Assembly: GCA_033856535.1 (NCBI GenBank)
Contig: JAWVEV010000124.1
Coordinates: 1-14,625, forward strand
Direction: 5' to 3'
From: JAWVEV01 sp033856535
GTDB taxonomy: Bacteria > Actinomycetota > Thermoleophilia > Miltoncostaeales > Miltoncostaeaceae
Length of the DNA: 14,625 nt
Position 1 is the stretch's first letter, and every line of letters starts with the position of its first letter. Both the position numbers and the translations under genes were made by a program. The notes beneath the pieces were generated by a model that saw only the letters and a list, made by a program, of their open reading frames with translations, made no database searches and was not told where the DNA came from. This document shows, one piece after another, positions 1-9,367 of the stretch.

Positions 1-143
1 TGTCCAACCTCGACATCGCCGGCAAGCTCTACGTCACCGAGCAGACGGTGAAGTTCCACCTGTCGAACATCTACCGGAAGCTCGGCGTCGGGAACCGCAC
101 CGAGGCGACCCGCTACGCGTACCGCAACGGCCTGATCGAGTAG
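1..143 (+). CDS. LuxR/NarL-family transcriptional regulator, C-terminal end (partial)
   Basis: The reading frame enters from the left edge (first full codon at base 3) and ends at TAG 141-143, leaving about 46 residues. They form the second half of a LuxR/NarL-type helix-turn-helix: an IAGKLYVTEQTVKFHLSNIY stretch is the recognition helix region, followed by RKLGVGNRTEAT and a short C-terminal helix ending NGLIE. This is the DNA-binding output domain of a response regulator or LuxR-type activator. The N-terminal receiver or sensor domain lies outside the window, so the input signal and partner kinase cannot be judged. The family assignment is firm; the target genes are unknown. Confidence 0.9.
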   Translation, partial: SNLDIAGKLYVTEQTVKFHLSNIYRKLGVGNRTEATRYAYRNGLIE

Positions 144-169
144 CACCGCGTTCGTCCGGGGCGGTGTGC

Positions 170-175
170 GAGAAT
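170..175 (+). promoter_or_regulatory. Possible -10 element upstream of the CorA gene
   Basis: GAGAAT lies exactly 7 nt before an ATG at 183. The same spacing is seen for the better -10 boxes in front of mqnE and the DUF1802 gene. The match to TANNNT is imperfect and I see no convincing -35. If it is real, transcription would start near 183 and leave a leader of about 43 nt before the CorA ATG at 226. Confidence 0.25.
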
Positions 176-225
176 CGCGGAGATGGACCTCCGCACCCCT
201 CTCTCCACCGCCACCGGATCGGACG

Positions 226-1239
226 ATGCGGAGCCTCCCGAAGATCCGCCGCGGGACGGACCGCCGAGCTGACCTCACGGGGCAGTCGCCCCGCGAGCGC
301 ACCGCGCCCGACATCCAGCGCCTGGAGGCCCACGGCCTCACCTGGCTGAACATCGAGGCGCCCACCGAGCTCGAGACCGCCTGGCTGGCGGAGCACCACG
401 ACTTCCACGCCCTCGACCTCGAGGACGTCCTCTCGCGCCGGCGCCAGCGCGCGAAGATCGACGAGTACGACGACTACCTCTTCATCGTTCTGCACTTCCC
501 GCGCTTCGACAAGCGGACGGGACGCCTGCAGGCCGCCGAGCTCAACGTCTTCGTCGCCGACGGGCTCGTCATCACGCTCCCCAAGGAGCCCCTGAAGGCG
601 CTCGGCTCCCTCTGGTCCCGCTGCGAGCGGAGCGAGGTCGAGCGCGAGCGCCACATGAGCAAGGGCTCCGGCTACCTGCTCTACGAGATCGTCGACACGA
701 TGTTCGACTACTGCTTCCCGATCCTCGACAAGATCGGCTTCAAGCTGGACGCGCTCGAGGACGCGGTGTTCGAGGGGCAGAGCCACGAGGTGGTTCGCGA
801 CATCTCGAACGTCAAGCAGGAGATCATCAACTACCGCAAGATCATCAAGCCGCAGCGCCCCACGCTGCGCATGCTGGAGCGCAGCAACCAGCGCTACGCG
901 CCCCAGGACCTCGAGCTCTACTTCGACGACATCGTCGACAAGGCCGAGCGCATCTGGGACCTGCTGGAGAACTTCAAGGAGGTGGCCGAGGCGCTCGAGG
1001 CCACCAACGAGTCGGTCATCTCGCACAAGGTGAACGACATCCTGCGCGCGCTCACCGCGATCAGCGTGGTCGTGCTCCCGCTGACCCTGATCGCCAGCGT
1101 CTTCGGCATGAACGTCGGCCTGCCCGGAGGCGGCGAGCCCGGCGGCGGGTCGCCGGTCGCCTTCTGGGTGATCATCGGGGCCATGGTGGCCGGGCTCATC
1201 GGGATGATCGCCTACTTCAAGCACAAGCGCTGGCTCTAG
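226..1239 (+). CDS. corA: CorA-family magnesium/divalent metal transporter
   Basis: Predicted 337-residue inner-membrane channel of the 2-TM-GxN (CorA/ZntB) family, which passes Mg2+ or related divalent ions as a homopentamer. A long cytoplasmic domain rich in charged helices precedes two C-terminal membrane segments at about 272-293 and 311-330. The diagnostic GMN (residues 294-296) closes the first helix, and the protein ends with the basic tail KHKRWL typical of the family. The periplasmic loop reads VGLPGGGEPGGG and lacks the acidic MPEL of classical CorA, closer to the VGG-P loops of ZntB-like members, so ion preference is uncertain. I chose ATG 226; an in-frame GTG at 166 would add 20 low-complexity residues. 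It stands alone between a regulator end and an intergenic repeat region. The family is certain; Mg2+ specificity is inferred. Confidence 0.9.
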   Translation: MRSLPKIRRGTDRRADLTGQSPRERTAPDIQRLEAHGLTWLNIEAPTELETAWLAEHHDFHALDLEDVLSRRRQRAKIDEYDDYLFIVLHFPRFDKRTGRLQAAELNVFVADGLVITLPKEPLKALGSLWSRCERSEVERERHMSKGSGYLLYEIVDTMFDYCFPILDKIGFKLDALEDAVFEGQSHEVVRDISNVKQEIINYRKIIKPQRPTLRMLERSNQRYAPQDLELYFDDIVDKAERIWDLLENFKEVAEALEATNESVISHKVNDILRALTAISVVVLPLTLIASVFGMNVGLPGGGEPGGGSPVAFWVIIGAMVAGLIGMIAYFKHKRWL

Positions 1240-1242
1240 CCG

Positions 1243-1262
1243 CGCGCTGGCCGGCCGGCGTG
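1243..1262 (+). terminator. GC-rich hairpin after corA
   Basis: Immediately after the stop codon, CGCTGG (1245-1250) and CCGGCG (1255-1260) pair around a CCGG loop, with one G-T wobble and a possible two-base extension. There is no T-tract, so it would be an atypical terminator, though such hairpins are common after genes in GC-rich genomes. Confidence 0.25.
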
Positions 1263-1330
1263 GCGCCGTGACCGGACGGCTCCTGATGCCGCGGCCTGAA
1301 TGCCGTGTCCGCGAAAACGGGGTAGGCCCA

Positions 1331-1390
1331 GTGGTCCGGTCACTTGCCCGGTGGTCCGGCCAATTGCCGGGTGGTCCGGTCACTGGCCGG
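1331..1390. repeat. Three tandem 20-bp repeats, possible IS21-like element end
   Basis: Three head-to-tail units of exactly 20 bp (1331-1350, 1351-1370, 1371-1390) each begin GTGGTCCGG followed by T/C-CA and end in a TTGCC/TGGCC-like half. The middle unit has CCAATTG where the outer ones have TCACTTG and TCACTGG. About 25 bp upstream (from 1306) is TGTCCGCGAAAACGG. IS21-family elements often have TG-starting ends with several internal copies of a GGTGGTCCGG-like unit bound by the transposase, so this may be a relic terminus. No transposase gene is present, and a regulatory or simple minisatellite origin is also possible. The remaining intergenic sequence from 1240 to 1578 shows no gene I can support. 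Confidence 0.75.
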
Positions 1391-1455
1391 AACCACGGAA
1401 GCGGAGCCGCGCCGGCGGGCCGGTGCTCCGCCGAGTGCGGTCGATTGACCGCGAG

Positions 1456-1470
1456 CGGCGGGGCCCGCCG
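1456..1470 (+). other. Short GC hairpin upstream of the HIT gene
   Basis: CGGCGG and CCGCCG pair perfectly around a GGC loop, 31 nt before a possible start at 1501 and about 108 nt before the preferred start at 1579. No T-run follows. It may be part of the leader or just base composition. Weak CAAACT (1487-1492) downstream could act as a -10 element with an extended TG. Confidence 0.25.
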
Positions 1471-1578
1471 GCCCCCGCCCGTCTGCCAAACTCAGGGGAG
1501 ATGCCGCCGCCCGAGCCCGCTCCCGAGTCGCCGCACGACCGCGGCCTCCGGATCCCGGCCCCGCGAGGGCCTGACATC

Positions 1579-2064
1579 ATGTGGGCCCCCTGGCGGATGG
1601 CGTACATCTCCGCCGAGAAGGACGAAGGCCACGAGGGGCCGGCCTGCGTCTTCTGCGACCTGCCGGCCGAGCGGGACGACGAGCGGACCTACATCCTGCA
1701 CCGCGGCCGCCTGGCCTTCCTGATCATGAACCTCTACCCCTACAACAACGGCCACCTGATGGCGGTCCCCTACGCGCACGTCGACTCGCTGCGCCTGCTC
1801 GACGCCGAGACGCTGACCGAGATGGTCCGGCTGGTGCAGCGGGCCCAGGAGGTCGTCGCGGAGGCGATGAGGCCGCAGGGGTTCAACGTGGGGGTCAACG
1901 AGGGGCGCGCCGCGGGCGCGGGGATCGCCGACCACGTCCACATGCACCTGGTGCCGCGGTGGGTCGGGGACACGAACTTCATGCCGGCCCTGGGAGACAC
2001 GCGCGTGATGCCGCAGCACCTCGACGAGACCTACGCCCTCCTGCGACCGGGGTTCGGCGAATGA
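1579..2064 (+). CDS. HIT-family protein, Ap4A phosphorylase/hydrolase-like
   Basis: 161-residue histidine-triad protein that most likely splits dinucleoside polyphosphates such as Ap4A, or related nucleotidyl substrates, in the cytoplasm. It opens with MWAPWRMAYI, the usual start of the mycobacterial-type Ap4A phosphorylase group. It has a CVFC pair (Cys23, Cys26) suggesting a zinc site, NGHLMAVPYAH in the core strand, and AGAGIADHVHMHLVPRW, with the catalytic triad His119-x-His121-x-His123. It ends with GDTNFMP, also typical of the group. I chose ATG 1579 because GAGGG lies 9 nt upstream and the domain begins there. ATG 1501 would add 26 proline-rich residues. The stop overlaps the next start (ATGA), so translation is coupled to the mutase. 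HIT membership is certain; the exact substrate is inferred. Confidence 0.9.
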   Translation: MWAPWRMAYISAEKDEGHEGPACVFCDLPAERDDERTYILHRGRLAFLIMNLYPYNNGHLMAVPYAHVDSLRLLDAETLTEMVRLVQRAQEVVAEAMRPQGFNVGVNEGRAAGAGIADHVHMHLVPRWVGDTNFMPALGDTRVMPQHLDETYALLRPGFGE

Positions 2065-3410
2065 CCATGGTCCCCGGCGTCTTCAAGGCGTACGACGTCC
2101 GCGGGCTCTACGGGGACGAGCTCGACGAGGAGGGTGCCGAGCGGATCGGGCGCGCGTTCGCCGAGGTCACCGGGGCCTCGCGGGTGGCCGTCGGCCACGA
2201 CGTCCGGCTCTCCTCGCCCTCCATGGCCGAGCGCTTCGCCGCCGGGGTGACGCGCGGCGGCGCCGAGGTGGTCGAGCTGGGGCTGGCCGCCACCGAGATG
2301 GTCTACTTCGCGGTCGCCGACGGCGGCTTCGACGCCGGCGCGGCGATCACCGCGAGCCACAACCCGCCCGAGTACACCGGCATGAAGCTGGTCCGGGCCG
2401 AGGCGGTGCCGCTCTCCGGCGAGACGGGCATCCGCGAGGTCGGCCGCCTGGCCGCCGACGGCCTCCCGGACGCCCCGACGCGCGGCGGCATCAGTCGCGA
2501 CGCCGACCTCCTCGAGCGCTTCGTGGCGAACTGCCTCGGCTTCGTCGACCCGGACGCCATCACGGGCCTGCGGGTGGTGCTCGACGCCGCCAACGGGATG
2601 GCCGGGCTCTACCTGCCGCCGGTCCTCGACCGGCTGGCGATCGACGCGGTCCCCTGCTTCCTCGAGCTCGACGGTCGCTTCCCGAACCACGAGCCGAACC
2701 CGCTGCTCCCCGAGAACCGCGAGTTCATCGAGGCGAAGGTCGTCGAGGAGAAGGCCGACCTCGGGATCGCCTTCGACGGCGACGCCGACCGCTGCTTCTT
2801 CATCGACGACGCCGGCGAGTTCGTGCCCGGCGACTTCCTGACCGCCCTGTTGGCGCGCCACCTGCTGGCGCGCAGCGGCCCGTCCACCGTGGTCTACGAC
2901 CTGCGCGCCTCGTGGGCGGTCCGGGACACCGTCGAGGCCGCCGGCGGCAGCGCCGACGAGCACCGGGTGGGCCATGCCTTCATCAAGCGGCGCATGCGCG
3001 AGGTGAACGCGCTCTTCGGCGGCGAGGTGAGCGGCCACTACTACTTCCGGGACTTCTCGTTCGCCGACAGCGGCCTGATCCCGGCGCTGCTGGTGCTGGA
3101 GATGCTGTCCCAGGTCGGCCGGCCGCTGTCGGAGCTGGTCGCCGACTTCCGCGCGAGGTACCACATCTCCGGCGAGATCAACTCGACCGTCGAGGACGCC
3201 CCGCGGGCCCTGAAGCGGCTGCGCGAGCGCTACGCCGACGGCCGCCAGACCGAGATGGACGGCCTGTCGGTCGCCTACGAGGACTGGCACTTCAACGTGC
3301 GGTCCTCGAACACCGAGCCGCTCGTGCGCCTGAACCTGGAGTCGCTGCGCTCGGCCGAGGACATGGAGCGCCGGCGCGACGAGGTGCTCGAGGTGATCCG
3401 CACCGGGTGA
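2061..3410 (+). CDS. manB: Phosphomannomutase/phosphoglucomutase
   Basis: 449-residue alpha-D-phosphohexomutase that interconverts hexose 6-phosphate and 1-phosphate, supplying mannose-1-P or glucose-1-P for sugar nucleotides, glycans and glycogen. All four family signatures are present and in order: the phosphoserine loop TASHNP with catalytic Ser99, the Mg2+ loop DGDADR (239-244), the sugar-binding loop GEVSGH (321-326) and the phosphate-binding loop RSSNTEP (414-420). Length and AYDVRG near the N terminus fit bacterial PMM/PGM enzymes. The ATG overlaps the stop of the HIT gene and the stop overlaps the GTG of the ABC ATPase, so it is the second gene of a four-gene overlapping operon. The choice between mannose and glucose, or a dual-specificity enzyme, cannot be made from sequence alone. 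Confidence 0.95.
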   Translation: MTMVPGVFKAYDVRGLYGDELDEEGAERIGRAFAEVTGASRVAVGHDVRLSSPSMAERFAAGVTRGGAEVVELGLAATEMVYFAVADGGFDAGAAITASHNPPEYTGMKLVRAEAVPLSGETGIREVGRLAADGLPDAPTRGGISRDADLLERFVANCLGFVDPDAITGLRVVLDAANGMAGLYLPPVLDRLAIDAVPCFLELDGRFPNHEPNPLLPENREFIEAKVVEEKADLGIAFDGDADRCFFIDDAGEFVPGDFLTALLARHLLARSGPSTVVYDLRASWAVRDTVEAAGGSADEHRVGHAFIKRRMREVNALFGGEVSGHYYFRDFSFADSGLIPALLVLEMLSQVGRPLSELVADFRARYHISGEINSTVEDAPRALKRLRERYADGRQTEMDGLSVAYEDWHFNVRSSNTEPLVRLNLESLRSAEDMERRRDEVLEVIRTG

Positions 3411-4054
3411 GCTTTGAGGTGGGCGCACCCCCCGCGACCGAGCGCCGCGAGCTCGTCGCGGCCGAGGGCCTCGAGGTCCGGTATCAGGGCGGGCCGCAGC
3501 CGGCGGTGACCGGCGTGGCGCTCGCGCTCGGGCCGGGTGAGGGCCTGCTGGTGGCCGGCGTCGAGGCGTCGGGCAAGACCAGCCTGGTGCGCGGCCTGCT
3601 GGGCCTGACGCCGATCGGGGGGCACGTCCGCGTGCTCGGCGCCGTTCCCGGCGACCCGGCGGCGATGCGGCGGGTGGGCTACGGCCCCCAGGGCCGGGAC
3701 TTCCCCGGGCTCCTGACCGCGGGCGAGCTGCTGGGCGCCCTGGCCCGGCTGCGCGGCGCCCCGCCCGGGGCCGTCGCCGACGCGCTCGCGCGCGCCGGCC
3801 TGCCGGACGGCCGGCGGCTTCGCGGCGCCGCCCTCGGGCCGGAGGGGGCGCGCCGGCTGAGCCTGGCCGCCGCCGTGATGGGCGATCCGGATCTGCTCGT
3901 GCTCGACGACCCCTGGGAGTTCCCCGAGACGATCGCCGAGATCGCCAGGGCCCGCGGCCGCGGCGCCGCGGTGATCGCGACGACGCGCGAGCCGGCCAGC
4001 CTGGCCGAGGCGCTCGGGCGGACGATGACCCTGGTCGACGGAGCAACGGGATGA
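3407..4054 (+). CDS. ABC transporter ATP-binding protein with degenerate motifs
   Basis: 215-residue nucleotide-binding subunit, probably the partner of the permease encoded next. The Walker A GVEASGKT (51-58) is intact and a Q-loop glutamine (Gln95, in GYGPQGRDF) is present. The other ATPase motifs have drifted: the signature is LGPEG (143-147) instead of LSGGQ, Walker B is LLVLDDPW with Asp168 where the catalytic Glu is expected, and the switch histidine region reads IATTREP (190-196) without a His. The protein probably binds ATP but may hydrolyse it slowly. GTG 3407 overlaps the mutase stop (GTGA), and the stop overlaps the next ATG (ATGA). A GTG at 3419 is a less likely start. Family certain, substrate unknown. 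Confidence 0.85.
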   Translation: MSFEVGAPPATERRELVAAEGLEVRYQGGPQPAVTGVALALGPGEGLLVAGVEASGKTSLVRGLLGLTPIGGHVRVLGAVPGDPAAMRRVGYGPQGRDFPGLLTAGELLGALARLRGAPPGAVADALARAGLPDGRRLRGAALGPEGARRLSLAAAVMGDPDLLVLDDPWEFPETIAEIARARGRGAAVIATTREPASLAEALGRTMTLVDGATG

Positions 4055-4866
4055 GCGCGATCGTCGCGCTCGCCGGCGTCGAGCTCCGCGGGCTGACGCG
4101 CCGGCGCTGGCTGCTCGTGGCCGCGGCCGTCGGGATCGCCGTGGTCCTCCTCTGCGCGGTGCTCGCCGCCGGCGATTCCGGGGTCGAGCGCGACGACACC
4201 TTCCGCGCCGGCGGCGCCTCGCTGCTGCTGCTGGGCGGCTTGGTGGTCGCGATCGGGCTGGGGGCGGCGGCCCTGAACCGGGACGCCGAGTCCGGCCACC
4301 TCGGGATCCTCGCCGCCGCCGGGCCGGGCCGGGCGCGCCTGGCGGGCGCCGCCATCCTCGCGCGGGTCGCGGCGCTGATCGCCGTGCTCGCGGCCTGGGG
4401 TCTCCTCCTGCAGCTCGCGAGCGCGGCCATCGGCCGCGGCCTCGACGGGCCGCTGGCCGTCCACACGCTCTCGGCGGCCGAGAACCTCCTGCTCGCCCTG
4501 CTGGCCGCCGCGGCCGTCAGCTCCGTGGTCGGCGGGGTCGCCTCCGGCATCGTCGGCGTCACGCTCTACGTGCTCGCGCAGGCCGTCGTGAACCTGGAGG
4601 CGGCCGCCGACCAGAACCTGATCGGCACCGCCGAGACCGGGGTCCGGGCGGCCTACGTCGTGCTGCCGCGGATCGTGGTCTCCCCCATGATCTTCCTGCT
4701 CCAGGCGCGGGACGAGGCCGGGCCCGCCGCGCCGCAGATGGAGATCAACGGGACGGTCGTGTTCGTGCCGGCGTCGGCCTGGTCGAGCGTCGTCTGGACG
4801 CTCGCCTGGTGCGTCGGCATCGGGCTGCTGGCGGCCTACGGGCTCCGCCGCCGCCCGCTCGCCTGA
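4051..4866 (+). CDS. ABC-2-type membrane permease subunit
   Basis: 271-residue integral membrane protein with about six hydrophobic segments (roughly 20-40, 56-76, 96-120, 143-165, 166-183 and 247-264). A short basic cytoplasmic N terminus ends in LTRRRW just before the first helix, which resembles ABC-2 permeases that pair with an ATPase encoded immediately upstream. The ATGA overlap with that ATPase supports a two-component exporter or membrane-remodelling complex. There is no recognisable substrate motif. An extramembrane stretch near 218-245 faces the outside or forms a re-entrant loop. It converges on lon with only 6 bp between the stop codons. The permease call rests on topology and context, not on a specific motif. 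Confidence 0.75.
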   Translation: MSAIVALAGVELRGLTRRRWLLVAAAVGIAVVLLCAVLAAGDSGVERDDTFRAGGASLLLLGGLVVAIGLGAAALNRDAESGHLGILAAAGPGRARLAGAAILARVAALIAVLAAWGLLLQLASAAIGRGLDGPLAVHTLSAAENLLLALLAAAAVSSVVGGVASGIVGVTLYVLAQAVVNLEAAADQNLIGTAETGVRAAYVVLPRIVVSPMIFLLQARDEAGPAAPQMEINGTVVFVPASAWSSVVWTLAWCVGIGLLAAYGLRRRPLA

Positions 4867-4872
4867 TCCTCT

Positions 4873-7296
<2,424 letters not shown>

Positions 7297-7298
7297 GC

Positions 7299-7745
7299 CT
7301 ACTCGGCCCGCCGCACTCCGATGACCACCCGGTGGGCGGGGGCGCGGGCCGCGAGCGGCAGGGTGATGGTCAGGAGGCCGCGGTCGTAGGAGGCGCTCGA
7401 GCGGTCGGGGTCGACCGGGACGTTCAGGCGCATGCGGCGCTCGAACGGGCCCCATGCGATCTCGGCGTGGTGGTAGACCCGCCGCGGGCCGGGGGCCGGC
7501 CGGCGCTCCCCGCGCACCACCAGCACGTCGCCGTGCAGGGCGATCTCGGCGGTCTCGGGGTCGATCCCGGCCACGTCGAGCTCGACCGTGAGCGCCGGCG
7601 GGTCGTCGCTCAGGTAGACGTCGACCGGGGCGCGGGCGGCGTCCGCGCCGGAGGCGGCGCGGGCGCCCGCATAGAGCTCGGCGAGCAGGCGGTCGACCTC
7701 ACCGGGCAGCGCGGCGCCGGGGGGCATCCTGCGAGGGGGCCTCAT
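7299..7745 (-). CDS. Small heat-shock protein, Hsp20/alpha-crystallin family
   Basis: 148-residue holdase chaperone that binds unfolding proteins without ATP. The alpha-crystallin domain covers about residues 39-140: PVDVYLSDDPPALTVELDVA, then a GDVLVVRGERR strand pair, the FERRMRLNVPVD segment and GLLTITLPLA, which corresponds to the usual GVLTIxxPK motif but ends in LAA instead of PK. The C-terminal tail HRVVIGVR may supply the I-x-I/V-like anchor used for oligomer formation. ATG 7745 is preceded by a TAGCAT -10-like box 9 nt upstream. Met7 is an alternative start. The stop is 2 nt before the lon start, so the two form a chaperone-protease operon. The family is clear from domain order and spacing. 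Confidence 0.9.
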   Translation of the reverse strand: MRPPRRMPPGAALPGEVDRLLAELYAGARAASGADAARAPVDVYLSDDPPALTVELDVAGIDPETAEIALHGDVLVVRGERRPAPGPRRVYHHAEIAWGPFERRMRLNVPVDPDRSSASYDRGLLTITLPLAARAPAHRVVIGVRRAE

Positions 7746-7754
7746 CGACCCGGG

Positions 7755-7760
7755 ATGCTA
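7755..7760 (-). promoter_or_regulatory. Candidate -10 box for hsp20-lon
   Basis: TAGCAT on the minus strand matches TANNNT and lies 9 nt before the hsp20 ATG, so transcription would start within a few bases of the start codon (a near-leaderless message). I see no clear -35 and no CIRCE- or HAIR-like inverted repeat in the 39-bp gap to the DUF2203 gene. Confidence 0.4.
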
Positions 7761-7784
7761 TCCGGCTTCGGCGCCCGCGAGCCG

Positions 7785-8183
7785 TCAGTCGGCGCCGAAG
7801 GCCTCGTCGAGCGGCCGGCGGCCCTGGAACCCGGCCCCGATCTCGTGCCAGTAGCCGATCCGGTCCTCGCCGAGCTGCCAGCAGAGGTAGACGTCGCGCT
7901 CCTCGTGCCGCGCCCGGAAGTCGCAGAGGCCCGAGTCGAGGTCGCGCACCACGACCCCCCAGGAGGTGATCTGCGCCAGGCCCCGGCTGAAGGTGAGCGC
8001 CGCCTCGGCGAAGGTCCGCCCGTCGTCACCGCCGCCGTTGGAGGGCGCCCGCCGGGCGAGCACCTCGACCAGCGAGCGGTCGGTCAGCACCGCGCGCGCG
8101 GCCCGCATCGCCCCCAGCACCTCGGCCAGCGGGCCGACCAGCGCCGACGCCTCCACGAGCGTGTAGGTGCGCTCGACGGCCAC
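7785..8183 (-). CDS. DUF2203 family protein
   Basis: 132-residue soluble protein matching the DUF2203 pattern from memory: an N-terminal YTLVEASALVGPLAEVL helix, then GVVVRDLDSGLCDFRAR (76-92), an ERDVYLCWQLGE strand and DRIGYWHEIGAGFQGRRPL (107-125). The invariant-looking residues are the Asp-Leu-Asp/Gly-Leu-x-Asp-Phe cluster, CW and YWH. Biochemical function is unknown for the family. Two cysteines (87 and 101) are present. The GTG start is 12 nt after the mqnE stop, so it is probably co-transcribed with mqnE, though a direct role in menaquinone synthesis is not implied by sequence. The family call is confident; the function is not known. Confidence 0.85.
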   Translation of the reverse strand: MAVERTYTLVEASALVGPLAEVLGAMRAARAVLTDRSLVEVLARRAPSNGGGDDGRTFAEAALTFSRGLAQITSWGVVVRDLDSGLCDFRARHEERDVYLCWQLGEDRIGYWHEIGAGFQGRRPLDEAFGAD

Positions 8184-8195
8184 GCCGAGGTCCGA

Positions 8196-9281
8196 CTAGG
8201 CGGCGACCTCGTCGCGCTCGTGGCGCCCGTAGAGCGTGTTGCGCTCCACGGGAACCCGCCCGCCCGCGCGGACGAGCTGCCGCATGCGCTCCTGGGAGAG
8301 CCCGAGCGGCGTCTGCACGGTGGTCGCGTGGGCGATGCGCTCCTCCGTGAGCGTGCCCGAGAGGTCGTCGAGGCCGAAAGAGAGGGCCTCGCTGGTGATC
8401 TCCTCACCGAGCATCACCCAGTGGCCCTTGATGTGCGGGAAGACGTCGAGGAAGAGCCGCGCCACGGCGATCGTCCGCAGCTTCTCCTCGCGCGTCGGGC
8501 CCGGCAGGTAGGAGAAGTCGGTGTTGCCCGGCAGGAACGGCAGCGGGATGAAGGCCTGGAACCCGCCGGTCTCGTCCTGCAGGTCGCGCAGCTGGCGCAT
8601 GTGGTCGACCTGCTCCTCGGGCGTCTCGAAGTGCCCGAACAACAGCGTCGCGTTGGTCCGCATCCCGAGCGCGTGGGCTTGGCGGTGGACCGCCAGCCAG
8701 ACGTCGGCCGGGACCTTGCGGTCGGCGATGATCTTCCGCACGCGCGGGCTGAAGACCTCCGCGCCACCGCCCGGCATCGTGTCGTGCCCGGCCGCGCGCA
8801 GCCGCTGCAGCACCTCGAGGTGCGACACCCTGGAGATGCGCGCGATGAAGTCGATCTCGACGGCCGTGAGGGCGGTGAGCGAGACCTCGGGAAGCGCGGC
8901 CTTCAGCTCGCGGAAGAGCTCCTCGTAGTACGCGAGGTCGTACTCCTTGGTCATCCCGCCCACGATGTGGAGCTCGGTGATGCCCAGGGCCGCGAGCTGC
9001 TCGGCGCGCTCGACCAGCTGGTCGACGCTGTAGGCGTAGGCGCGCGGGTCCTTCTCGGTCCAGACCGCGAACGCGCAGAAGCCGCAGCCGACGACGCAGA
9101 TGTTGGTCGGGTTGAGGTGCGCGTTGACGTTGTACGTCACCTCGTCGCCGACGCGCCGGCGCACCACCGCGTCGGCCGCCGCCCCGAGGTCGGCCAGCGG
9201 AGCCTCGCGGTAGAGGGTCACGGCCTCCTCGGCGCTGATGCGCTCGCCGTCGGCGGCGCGGGCGAGGATCGTGTCGACCAT
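8196..9281 (-). CDS. mqnE: Aminodeoxyfutalosine synthase (radical SAM), menaquinone biosynthesis
   Basis: 361-residue radical SAM enzyme. MqnE joins a SAM-derived radical to 3-[(1-carboxyvinyl)oxy]benzoate to form aminodeoxyfutalosine in the futalosine route to menaquinone. The CxxxCxxC cluster motif is CVVGCGFC (Cys62, Cys66, Cys69), preceded by HLNPTNI. HIVGGM (105-110), GGGAEVF (171-177), the GHFETPEEQVDHM segment and DETGGFQAFIPLPF separate MqnE from the related cyclase MqnC, which has a QGG and a GAGAE instead. The C terminus carries PVERNTLYGR, close to the MqnE ending. ATG 9281 is chosen because a TAGGCT -10 box sits exactly 7 nt upstream, fitting a leaderless message. No other menaquinone genes are in view. 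It diverges from the DUF1802 gene. Confidence 0.92.
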   Translation of the reverse strand: MVDTILARAADGERISAEEAVTLYREAPLADLGAAADAVVRRRVGDEVTYNVNAHLNPTNICVVGCGFCAFAVWTEKDPRAYAYSVDQLVERAEQLAALGITELHIVGGMTKEYDLAYYEELFRELKAALPEVSLTALTAVEIDFIARISRVSHLEVLQRLRAAGHDTMPGGGAEVFSPRVRKIIADRKVPADVWLAVHRQAHALGMRTNATLLFGHFETPEEQVDHMRQLRDLQDETGGFQAFIPLPFLPGNTDFSYLPGPTREEKLRTIAVARLFLDVFPHIKGHWVMLGEEITSEALSFGLDDLSGTLTEERIAHATTVQTPLGLSQERMRQLVRAGGRVPVERNTLYGRHERDEVAA

Positions 9282-9288
9282 CTGCCCC

Positions 9289-9294
9289 AGCCTA
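9289..9294 (-). promoter_or_regulatory. -10 box of a leaderless mqnE promoter
   Basis: TAGGCT on the minus strand matches TANNNT and is separated from the mqnE ATG by exactly 7 nt, placing the transcription start on or beside the A of ATG. The -35 region is not convincing. The 93-bp divergent spacer (9282-9374) also holds the mirror-image promoter of the DUF1802 gene. Confidence 0.6.
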
Positions 9295-9361
9295 GCAGGG
9301 GCCTTGGTGTACGAACCCTGCGGAGCGGGGGCCTGGGACGAACGGCCCCATGCCCGGCCGC

Positions 9362-9367
9362 TACCCT
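9362..9367 (+). promoter_or_regulatory. -10 box of a leaderless promoter for the DUF1802-ferredoxin operon
   Basis: TACCCT matches TANNNT and lies exactly 7 nt before ATG 9375, the same geometry as the mqnE promoter on the other strand. No Shine-Dalgarno fits between the box and the ATG. This supports ATG 9375 as the true start. Confidence 0.6.

Noticed and set aside
1331..1390. CRISPR array
   Set aside because: The three units are contiguous with no unique spacers and the repeat is too short and imperfect.
1300..1578. Upstream extension of the HIT protein to ATG 1300
   Set aside because: It would translate the 20-bp tandem repeats and a proline-rich stretch; the HIT family begins at MWAPWR and a better ribosome site precedes 1579.
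2031..4562. Very long open frame on the minus strand opposite the mutase and ABC genes
   Set aside because: The plus strand carries clear mutase and ABC motifs through the whole stretch; the opposite frame is low-complexity Arg/Ala/Pro/Gly, as expected for a shadow in very GC-rich DNA.
4867..4872. Bidirectional terminator between the permease and lon
   Set aside because: Only 6 bp separate the convergent stop codons and I see no hairpin with a T-tract there.
8196..9281. Assigning the radical SAM gene as mqnC (cyclic dehypoxanthine futalosine synthase)
   Set aside because: HIVGG, GGGAE and DETGGFQAFIPL are the MqnE versions of the motifs; MqnC would have QGG and GAGAE.
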